The notes beneath the pieces are model-generated. The model was not told where the DNA came from, searched no databases, and saw nothing but the letters and a program-made list of their open reading frames with translations. The translations under genes were made by a program, and so were the position numbers. A stretch of DNA of 20,199 bases from positions 1 through 20,199 of the IMG/VR virus record IMGVR_UViG_3300020160_000362; one strand, 5' to 3'. The DNA is from a virus. This document shows, in pieces, positions 12,952 through 19,106 of this stretch. Position 1 is the stretch's first letter. Each line of letters opens with the position of its first letter.

Positions 12952-13771
12952 CTTGTTTCCAAACCATATAGTGTTGTTTTAGTTCGTCTAGATTTTCCAT
13001 AGCTGGATACACAATAGATTCAGCAAGTTCTCGATCTTGTGCCCAGGCAGTCTCCCACACCTGCTGATTCATTGCCCATGCTTCTTCCCAGTATCGATTA
13101 TCTTTGTATTTGTACACTTGAACTCGACTGGTTGTTTCGTCAATGCTGTGTGCTACTGTAACAAACAATGCACCCGGTTGCCATTCAATCATGGTACCAG
13201 GGTATACTGCCATCCAACATGCACCTAAATTATATTGTCGATCTCCAGGCACCATATCCATGCCTTCTTGTGCCGGAACAAATTGTATACTACCGTTTTC
13301 AAATGTAGACCATGTGAGATCGCCAATGCCAGTGATGCCAATCTGCTCGTATACACCAGCGTGTGCAACAGGAATGTGATCAATGTCTAAAAACACATCC
13401 ATAATTGTTGCAGGACTAGCGTTGACAATATCTTGCCGATGCTCTACTAATGTCATGTCTTTTGTATCAATAGGAAATGTACAACTCACATGTTGATCAA
13501 ACAACATGGTTTGATTTTGATATGCAGGCCATTTTTCTAAGGTGTAACTATTCTCTACACCTGCGCCGTTGTGATCAAATTTTAGTCCATGATACGGGCA
13601 TTGTAGATGATCGTGGGCAGTGGCGCACCTAACAATACGACTGTTCTGATGAGGGCAAACGTTACTCATCAGAGACCATGTTCCATTGTTAACAATGGAC
13701 ACTCGATTATCATATTGGGGCAATGGGATCACATGCCCAGTTGGAACGTGTTGGCTTAGTGCTAGAAACAT
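12941..13771 (-). CDS. Rieske non-heme iron oxygenase-like protein
   Basis: 276 residues, start coupled to the HIT gene's stop as TAATG. Residues 39-61 (CPHQNSRIVRC...CPYH) contain CxHx16CxxH, ligands of a Rieske [2Fe-2S] centre (C39, H41, C58, H61). The catalytic domain has DIDHIPVAHAG (129-139): two His ligands (H132, H137), four residues apart, for mononuclear Fe; an acidic third ligand near residues 259-262 fits. Known relatives hydroxylate, demethylate or desaturate small molecules using electrons from a reductase. No reductase is visible here, so host ferredoxin would be needed. The length is short compared with the usual 330-450. It may oxidise a modified base or another product; substrate unknown. 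Confidence 0.85.
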   Translation of the reverse strand: MFLALSQHVPTGHVIPLPQYDNRVSIVNNGTWSLMSNVCPHQNSRIVRCATAHDHLQCPYHGLKFDHNGAGVENSYTLEKWPAYQNQTMLFDQHVSCTFPIDTKDMTLVEHRQDIVNASPATIMDVFLDIDHIPVAHAGVYEQIGITGIGDLTWSTFENGSIQFVPAQEGMDMVPGDRQYNLGACWMAVYPGTMIEWQPGALFVTVAHSIDETTSRVQVYKYKDNRYWEEAWAMNQQVWETAWAQDRELAESIVYPAMENLDELKQHYMVWKQDAV

Positions 13772-14175
13772 TAATCAGGAAGTTGATAATCGCCTTTGCG
13801 ATAGTTGGCCTGTCCTGGGATGATTCCTCGGACGCCACCTATGGGATCAACTGTATCTCCTGTACGTCTTGGCATCAAGTGTACATGCGGATACATCACA
13901 GTCTGTCCTGCGGCTTCTCCCATATTTAGTCCCACATTAAATGCGTCACACTCGCCACGAGCAACCATTTGTTGCCCAGTGATCAATGCAGTGCCTAGAC
14001 AAACAACAATGCCTTCGTCGGTGTTGTTGCGTGGTACAAACAATAAGTGTCCGGACGTTACTGGGAAACGATCTTGAAACACAGTCACGTGTTGAGTGCT
14101 GAGTTCAGGAACTTCTAGATCCCATGGTGCTACCTTGCCTTCTTGTGCGGCCTGTAATGTTGCGTATTTAATCAT
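13771..14175 (-). CDS. HIT-family hydrolase
   Basis: 134 residues, start overlapping the folE stop as ATGA. The HIT fold is clear: VFQDRFPVTSGHLLFVPRN (the strand leading to the His-containing loop), FNVGLNMGEAAGQTV, and PHVHLMPRR at 96-104. The nucleophile (middle His of HxHxH) is H97 and the third His is H99; the first is replaced by Tyr95. Known relatives hydrolyse NMP-X bonds, such as nucleotidyl-amidates, Ap4A or adenylated intermediates. Its position next to folE and the PP-loop gene would suit removal of adenylated by-products. Substrate unknown. Confidence 0.88.
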   Translation of the reverse strand: MIKYATLQAAQEGKVAPWDLEVPELSTQHVTVFQDRFPVTSGHLLFVPRNNTDEGIVVCLGTALITGQQMVARGECDAFNVGLNMGEAAGQTVMYPHVHLMPRRTGDTVDPIGGVRGIIPGQANYRKGDYQLPD

Positions 14176-14918
14176 CGTGGTGCAAAGTCCTGTTGTAGTT
14201 TGATGTTGTCAAAGAATTCTTTCTTCACGCTTTGGTCTGTTTTAAAAGCCCCGCGTAATACCGTTGTCTGGGTAAGACTACTATGAGCCATAATACCGCG
14301 ATTCTCACAACATCCATGGGTAGCCTGTATATAAACTGCGACATCCTTGGTCCCGGTTGCCAGTTCAATTTCCCTAGCAATATCCATACATAGTTCTTCT
14401 TGGAGAGTCCCACGTCGGGCACACCACTGGGCAATGCGAGTGTATTTGGATAGACCAATGAGTTTGGGGCCAGCAATGATTCCAATATAAGCCACACCCG
14501 CAACAGGTTGGTGATGGTGGCTACACATGCTCTTAAGCTCTGAACGCACCACAAGCATACCGTCGTATGCTCCGTCCGTATCGTTCGGGAAAGCCGTAGC
14601 ATTAGGGCTCGTCTCATAACGGCCAGACATGATTTCGTTGAAGTACATTTTAGCAAGACGCCTTGCTGTGCCTTTAGAGTTGGGATCATTTTCTCTGTCA
14701 ATCAATAATGCATCAAGCACACCCTCAAATGCTGTGGTTGCTTCGTTGATCAGTTGTTCCTTCATTGCGTCATCAATGTATTCGCTAACGTTATCGCCAG
14801 CCCAGAATCTTTTTCCATCACGTTTGAATTTAAAGCGAAGGTGATCGCAAACTTTGCCTAGTCCGTAACCACCGTCTCCGGCCATTGCGTCTAGTGCTGT
14901 TTCTTTTTTATCTGTCAT
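14172..14918 (-). CDS. folE: GTP cyclohydrolase I
   Basis: 248 residues, ATG at 14918 with AAGGA five bases before. The first 60 residues are an extension not needed for catalysis. The core reads VRSELKSMCSHHHQPV (C132 and H135, zinc ligands), YIGIIAGPKLIGLSKYTRIAQWCARRGTLQEEL (the signature helix and GLSK) and ATHGCCENRGIMAHSS (C203, the third zinc ligand), all in family order. It converts GTP to 7,8-dihydroneopterin triphosphate, which serves QueD in the route to 7-deazaguanine or host folate. In a phage with QueD and QueE, the deazaguanine role is more likely. It overlaps the HIT gene and follows the DegT-type gene by one base. Confidence 0.93.
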   Translation of the reverse strand: MTDKKETALDAMAGDGGYGLGKVCDHLRFKFKRDGKRFWAGDNVSEYIDDAMKEQLINEATTAFEGVLDALLIDRENDPNSKGTARRLAKMYFNEIMSGRYETSPNATAFPNDTDGAYDGMLVVRSELKSMCSHHHQPVAGVAYIGIIAGPKLIGLSKYTRIAQWCARRGTLQEELCMDIAREIELATGTKDVAVYIQATHGCCENRGIMAHSSLTQTTVLRGAFKTDQSVKKEFFDNIKLQQDFAPR

Positions 14919-14919
14919 C

Positions 14920-15516
14920 TTAGTCCTTGATAGTGATTGTTCTTAAATCTGGATAGTCAACGTGTCGAGGTACAGGGCAATGTTCTTTGAGACCTTCCAA
15001 CAATGCCAACCCTTGTACAGCTTCTTCTGGAGTGGGCTTGTAATGATAGCCAACTCTAAATTCTTTTTGACTAATCCAGGGTTTGATATTTAGATCGCGA
15101 CCGTCATACCGCATACAAATCAAAGCATCATATGCCGTCTTGTCATCTAGTATTATAGCACCACCACGGCCTATATGTAAAGGCTTGTCATGCCCAAAAC
15201 TTAAACATTGCATGGAACCTGTTCGATACATACCTCGCTCTAAACGTCTTGCACTGTCCCAAATTCTTGTGTTGATAAATTGGTATTCCCCATGCCAACG
15301 TTGCCAAGCATGATCTAGGTATTGAAACTCAATACCTAACTTGTACATGAGCATGGGAATACTCAAATAGGTATAAGGAGTGAACTGGCACTCTCTAATA
15401 CGTTCATATCGCAAACATAACTCAATTGCGTGTGTACAGCAATCAGTCATGACGGCATAAGGTGCGCCAGTAAACTCTGCTAGAGCGTCTTCAAACTGTT
15501 TGATTTTTTCGAACAT
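14920..15516 (-). CDS. Short DegT/DnrJ/EryC1-type aminotransferase
   Basis: 198 residues, half the usual 370-400. The N-terminal part FEDALAEFTGAPYAVMTDCCTHAIELCLRY is the family's PLP-phosphate region, WDSARRL (86-92) carries the Asp that contacts the PLP nitrogen, and SFGHDKPLHIGRGGAII has the catalytic Lys111 and the GGA strand. The C-terminal small domain appears reduced to about 60 residues. It retains the catalytic Lys, so it may be active, probably as a dimer. Known relatives aminate keto-sugars for surface glycans or antibiotics. It overlaps the GalE gene by 26 bases and precedes folE, so the sugar and deazaguanine blocks are joined here. Confidence 0.8.
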   Translation of the reverse strand: MFEKIKQFEDALAEFTGAPYAVMTDCCTHAIELCLRYERIRECQFTPYTYLSIPMLMYKLGIEFQYLDHAWQRWHGEYQFINTRIWDSARRLERGMYRTGSMQCLSFGHDKPLHIGRGGAIILDDKTAYDALICMRYDGRDLNIKPWISQKEFRVGYHYKPTPEEAVQGLALLEGLKEHCPVPRHVDYPDLRTITIKD

Positions 15517-16456
15517 ACCATGCCCATGCGTGTTGAATCATTGCATCCAAGTCATAGTGTCTCCATGCACCTGCAACTGCATCAAACTTTTTAGAAGTTG
15601 CAGTTAACTCAGGAGGGTCGCCGGCTCGACGAGCCTCTACTCCAATGTAAGGCATTTTGCCAATGATCTTTCTTGCACGGTCCATTATTTGTTTGACACT
15701 GGTTCCTTGATTTGACCCAAGATTGTATATGCCTGCAGGAATCTTGCGATCCAGGGCCAAAGCATGTGCTCGAGCAATATCTTCAACATGCACATAATCC
15801 CTGATGCAAGTGCCATCAGCAGTAGGATAGTCATCACCATATATTCTAAATTGTCCATCATCTCTTGTGGCTTCCAACAACTTGGCAATCAAGTGTGTGG
15901 CACCAGGTTCTTGTCCGTGCCTACCTTCGGGATCAGCACCACAAGCATTAAAGTAGCGAAAACTCACGTAGTCAAGACTGTATGCTTGGTGATAGCTTTC
16001 CAACATCATGTCGATCATCAGCTTGCTTTCGCCATACGGAGATAACGGTGTGCAACTATCACTTTCGTAACATGCACTTACCATGGGTTCACCGTATGTG
16101 GCTGCACTAGAACTAAACACGAATCTACAACGTGGCAAACTACGTCGAACTACATCCAGCAACTTTAGCGTCTTGGCCACATTGTTGTTGTAGTATTCTG
16201 CAGGATCTTGCATACTTGGGCCAACAAGACTTGTACCGGCACAGTGAATGATAGCACTGGGTTGTTTGCTGATAATCCAACTCAAGGCCACATCACTAGC
16301 AAAATCTTGATACAAGAATTTGTCGCAAATGCCACGCAAGTGTTTAGGTGGGTCTCTACGATCAATGCCGTAGACCTCATGCCCTGCGTCTTTCAACAAC
16401 AGGGCAGTTTGTCCACCAATGTATCCAGCTGAGCCAGTGACAATTATTACACTCAT
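15491..16456 (-). CDS. galE: UDP-glucose 4-epimerase-like (GalE-type) short-chain dehydrogenase
   Basis: 321 residues from ATG 16456 (MSVIIVTGSAGYIGGQTALL); AGGA lies eight bases upstream and the previous stop overlaps as ATGA. The N terminus gives the GxxGxxG NAD-binding loop, IDRRDPP the acidic end of strand 2, SSSAATYG (116-122) and SPYGESK the Ser-Tyr141-x3-Lys145 catalytic set, and RYFNACGADPEGRHGQ is typical of GalE. IRDYVHVEDIARAH is the usual C-terminal hallmark. The enzyme interconverts UDP-glucose and UDP-galactose or the GlcNAc pair; whether glucose or another sugar is the true substrate is not shown. It could feed the glycosyltransferases encoded on both sides. Confidence 0.9.
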   Translation of the reverse strand: MSVIIVTGSAGYIGGQTALLLKDAGHEVYGIDRRDPPKHLRGICDKFLYQDFASDVALSWIISKQPSAIIHCAGTSLVGPSMQDPAEYYNNNVAKTLKLLDVVRRSLPRCRFVFSSSAATYGEPMVSACYESDSCTPLSPYGESKLMIDMMLESYHQAYSLDYVSFRYFNACGADPEGRHGQEPGATHLIAKLLEATRDDGQFRIYGDDYPTADGTCIRDYVHVEDIARAHALALDRKIPAGIYNLGSNQGTSVKQIMDRARKIIGKMPYIGVEARRAGDPPELTATSKKFDAVAGAWRHYDLDAMIQHAWAWYVRKNQTV

Positions 16457-16680
16457 TGTTCGTATCCTATGTTCTTTGCGTATTCTACAATAGACCATGC
16501 CTCGTTCAGGCCATCTTCGTCGGTGAATACAGGATCACTTGCATGAGTATACCCATCATGGAATGAGATGAACCAAGAGGGTCGACCATAACTTTGACAG
16601 GGTGTGGCCTGCCCCACTTGCCTGCCATTCACATAAGGTGGCCGATCAATGCTGGTCAAGTATTTGCTAACCTTGTTCAT
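16453..16680 (-). CDS. Small protein, unknown function
   Basis: 75 residues between the GT-B gene and galE, with both junctions ATGA overlaps, which strongly supports it as a gene. Sequence reads YLTSIDRPPYVNGRQVGQATPCQSYGRPSWFISFHDGYTHA, then a helix DGLNEAWSIVEYAKNIGY. It resembles small single-domain beta-hairpin plus helix proteins. No signal, membrane span or known motif. Its place in the sugar block suggests an accessory to the glycosyltransferase, but only by position. Confidence 0.65.
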   Translation of the reverse strand: MNKVSKYLTSIDRPPYVNGRQVGQATPCQSYGRPSWFISFHDGYTHASDPVFTDEDGLNEAWSIVEYAKNIGYEQ

Positions 16681-17891
16681 TTTTCAATCTTTACAACTTG
16701 ATATTTTTCGTGAGCAACGTGGTCACGATAGCGATTGCCCGCTCGATTCCATTGCTCACCTCGACCAGTAATAATATCAACCACACGGTCAATAGTGGCA
16801 TTGTTCCAATCCGAGATGAGGCCCATGTTATGATGCGGTTCTCGCAACAGATTTTGTATTTTATGATAGGCGTCATCTATGCTCCATGGTACATATAAGC
16901 GGTTGGGATCGTTAGCAAAGGTTTCTGGAAAACTGCGATAAGCAGGATATAACACATTACAACCAAGAGTGTCCGCTTCTGAAACTGTGTTAGACACCCA
17001 GTCTTGTAACGCACAATTAAAAAGCACACGAGTGTTGTTAAGATGAGCATAGTATTCATTCTTGCTTATGTTGTCATAGATCTTGAGCTTGCCCGCTGCC
17101 TCCATACGGCGGGCACGTTCAACAAACTCTGGGTTGTTGGATCGCAAAGGTCCGCCACTGTATATTGCAAACACACATGGTTCGCTGGTGAGCTCGCCAT
17201 ACATTTCAATAAGGTCCATAAAGAAGCCGGGCTGTTTTTCTTGGTCAAAGCGAGCTGCGAAGCCAACCCTACGGGCACGTTGATCAAACGGCATGATGTG
17301 TTCCACTCCACCGATCCGCTCCAAGACTTCTGATTTGCCAAATGCAAGGCCGGAAATGTTGTAGATTGGAGCAGTCCATCCAGCAATTCGCATGTGAGCG
17401 ACCATTTCCTCATTGGTTGCCAATACTGCACCCCCCGAGAAAGCCACCATTTCATTGACCATTTGTTCATACAAGTTCATCCACTTTGCCATACCCCACA
17501 CATGCACAAAGTCATCTGGATCAATTGCTTGTGCCAAACAACGTACATAGATACGTGGACATTGTTCCTTGGGGATCTGGTTCATGATGTAGCCAAGGCT
17601 CTCAAATCCAGGTTGGAACATGTCTTCGAAGTAGATTACATCATCTCCGGTGACGTCACCATTTTTCATGAGCTGAACCAAGTTCATCATTTGACTCATG
17701 GCAAAATAACTGCGACCATGTGCATCCAATACCTGACCTACACTGATTGCTTGTGTGTTATCAATAGTGGTACCTGGAACATAAACAACATCCAGGCCTC
17801 TGCGGTCAAACACACGCCGGTTCCACTCTGTTAGTTGCAGTGTGTAACGGGCTTCGTAACTTTCTAGTCCCATGTAATATAGTTTTCTCAT
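16677..17891 (-). CDS. GT-B-type glycosyltransferase
   Basis: 404 residues, start overlapping the preceding stop as ATGA. The C-terminal half has the GT-B donor domain: RRVGFAARFDQEKQPGFFMDLIEMY (first strand and helix of the domain), FAIYSGGPL, KLKIYDNISKNEYYAHLNNTRVLFNCALQDWVSNTVSEADTLGCNVLYP (SEADTLGCxV is the ExxGxPV-like nucleotide-sugar loop). The N-terminal half (MRKLYYMGLESYEARYTLQL, then VIYFEDMFQPGFESLGYIM) should form the acceptor domain. It resembles GT4 glycosyltransferases. Similar proteins occur in marine phages. The acceptor may be a modified base, a virion protein or a host-surface sugar. No membrane segment. Confidence 0.8.
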   Translation of the reverse strand: MRKLYYMGLESYEARYTLQLTEWNRRVFDRRGLDVVYVPGTTIDNTQAISVGQVLDAHGRSYFAMSQMMNLVQLMKNGDVTGDDVIYFEDMFQPGFESLGYIMNQIPKEQCPRIYVRCLAQAIDPDDFVHVWGMAKWMNLYEQMVNEMVAFSGGAVLATNEEMVAHMRIAGWTAPIYNISGLAFGKSEVLERIGGVEHIMPFDQRARRVGFAARFDQEKQPGFFMDLIEMYGELTSEPCVFAIYSGGPLRSNNPEFVERARRMEAAGKLKIYDNISKNEYYAHLNNTRVLFNCALQDWVSNTVSEADTLGCNVLYPAYRSFPETFANDPNRLYVPWSIDDAYHKIQNLLREPHHNMGLISDWNNATIDRVVDIITGRGEQWNRAGNRYRDHVAHEKYQVVKIEK

Positions 17892-18112
17892 GCGCGGAAT
17901 CCAGCAAGTCTACGTGTGTCCTCGCTCCACATGTTCTTGGCGTTTTTGCCCGCATGCCACTTGTTGAACTGTTGCCATGCATAACTTTTGAAGTTATACA
18001 GGTCCGATTCGTTGTAACGATATCCATAGTCCTGACAGAACTCCAGGAACACTTCGAGATCATTAAAGATCTCAGCAACACGTGGATTGGATTTGATAAT
18101 GGGCTTGGCCAT
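17888..18112 (-). CDS. Small conserved phage protein, unknown function
   Basis: 74 residues, AGAGG seven bases before ATG 18112, and overlapping the GT start as ATGA. Main segment: VAEIFNDLEVFLEFCQDYGYRYNESDLYNFKSYAWQQFNKWHAGK, a long amphipathic helix pair rich in aromatics. I recall similar short proteins (F-DL--FL-FC-DYGY-F-E-DLY) in T4-like and marine phages as unnamed. It follows the T-fold protein. The helical, acidic-aromatic character hints at protein binding. Confidence 0.7.
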   Translation of the reverse strand: MAKPIIKSNPRVAEIFNDLEVFLEFCQDYGYRYNESDLYNFKSYAWQQFNKWHAGKNAKNMWSEDTRRLAGFRA

Positions 18113-18123
18113 TGTGATACCTC

Positions 18124-18582
18124 TTAAATTTTAATTGACAGACTAGGGCGAGAAAGTTCATACTTGATCAAGGCACCGTTCTCACCATCTTCGGCCACCT
18201 CAATCCAGACCGCACGATCTGGATACTTTGTTGCAATCTGTAGATACAGATCGTCGGAAATCATCTCACAACTTTTGTAATCTAGCGACAATACACCTTG
18301 GTTGCTAGAATACAGTTTTTCGAGCCATCGCTTGAATTGTATAAATTCCACATCTCGGTCGTTGTGGAATACGTCAATCCAAACCCTGAAATGAAAAATA
18401 TGGCGATGAGGACTGGCCAAAAACGAAACATCATATTCATCTCCTGTTGCTAATGAAGGGTCTGTTGCTGCCGCGGGATATTTGTGAATCCCTTCTTTGC
18501 GGAACGTGACCCAAATTTTACGTTCTGCTTGGCCCATGATTCGCTCGCGTTGTTCTGTTAGGGCTTGATCTCGTTGGTTCAT
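18124..18582 (-). CDS. T-fold (QueD/QueF-like) protein, function unknown
   Basis: 152 residues, ATGA overlap with the previous gene and AGGAC upstream. After a helical head (1-22), the pattern WVTFRKEGIHKYP, HRHIFHFRVWIDVFHNDRDVEFIQFKRWL, LSLDYKSCEMISDDLYLQI and WIEVAEDGENGALIKYE follows the tunnelling-fold order: His-rich strand, substrate strand with E-F-x-x-F-K, helix, a SCEMIS segment at the position of the QueD PTxEN motif, and a late Glu strand. The QueD zinc triad is not preserved as such (only HRH at 59-61). Cys105 sits near the substrate site. QueF and QueD relatives act on 7-deazaguanines or pterins, so a role in processing CDG is plausible but unproven. Confidence 0.6.
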   Translation of the reverse strand: MNQRDQALTEQRERIMGQAERKIWVTFRKEGIHKYPAAATDPSLATGDEYDVSFLASPHRHIFHFRVWIDVFHNDRDVEFIQFKRWLEKLYSSNQGVLSLDYKSCEMISDDLYLQIATKYPDRAVWIEVAEDGENGALIKYELSRPSLSIKI

Positions 18583-19106
18583 AACTTTTTGTCCTGCTTG
18601 TAGTCATCCCATGAAGTAAATGTTCTACGGCTCATTAGGCCATGCAAACTATGACACCAAACGCCGGGATTGGTAGCGTTGAAGTCTTTGTCATCTATTT
18701 TTAACATTGTATTATAATTCCACAGTTTTGTATATGGAATGCTTACTCGAATCTGTGGAATAAAGTTATTGTGTTCACAGAGTCCGCCATCGTTGAATTC
18801 TTCCACGTGAGTTATTGGAATGTCTAGGCTACACAGGTGACCGTCACGTAGGAATGGTTCAATCATGCTTTCCCAACGTTGCCACTCTAGTCTGTTGGCA
18901 GGATGGAAACTGTGATTGGCACCAAAGAAGATGTGTTCAATGTGCTTAGTGGTGTCTGTATACGAATTGTGTTCGGCCAGTACTTTGACAACTTCGAGTA
19001 CGGGTTGCCAGCCCACGACAAACAAAGTTCTCTTGCCAAATGCCGGAGTGTGTTCAACTTCTGTGCCTACAAAGAAGTCGACATTTTCATGTTCAGGTCT
19101 GTTCAT
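18579..19106 (-). CDS. Conserved protein linked to DpdA-like gene, unknown function
   Basis: 175 residues, start 14 bases inside the end of the TGT-like gene; its stop overlaps the T-fold gene as ATGA. Residues 8-33 (NVDFFVGTEVEHTPAFGKRTLFVVG), IEHIFFGANHSFHP (56-69), GHLCSLDIPITHVEE, FIPQIRVSIPY and NYNTMLKIDDKDFNATNPGVWCHSLHGL form a pattern that I recall as an unnamed phage protein, probably alpha/beta. The several His, Asp and Cys residues (HSFHP, DIPITHVEE, KIDDKDF, WCHSLH) could bind metal. Sandwiched between the TGT-like and T-fold genes, it is a good candidate for a deazaguanine modification step. No enzyme family can be named. Confidence 0.65.
   Translation of the reverse strand: MNRPEHENVDFFVGTEVEHTPAFGKRTLFVVGWQPVLEVVKVLAEHNSYTDTTKHIEHIFFGANHSFHPANRLEWQRWESMIEPFLRDGHLCSLDIPITHVEEFNDGGLCEHNNFIPQIRVSIPYTKLWNYNTMLKIDDKDFNATNPGVWCHSLHGLMSRRTFTSWDDYKQDKKL

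Noticed and set aside
15152-15180. TGCTATAAT with a weak -35 (TTACAT) inside the DegT-like gene
   Set aside because: The hexamers match four of six at -35 and lie within a conserved coding motif (GGAII), so chance is likely. A promoter for folE here is not supported.
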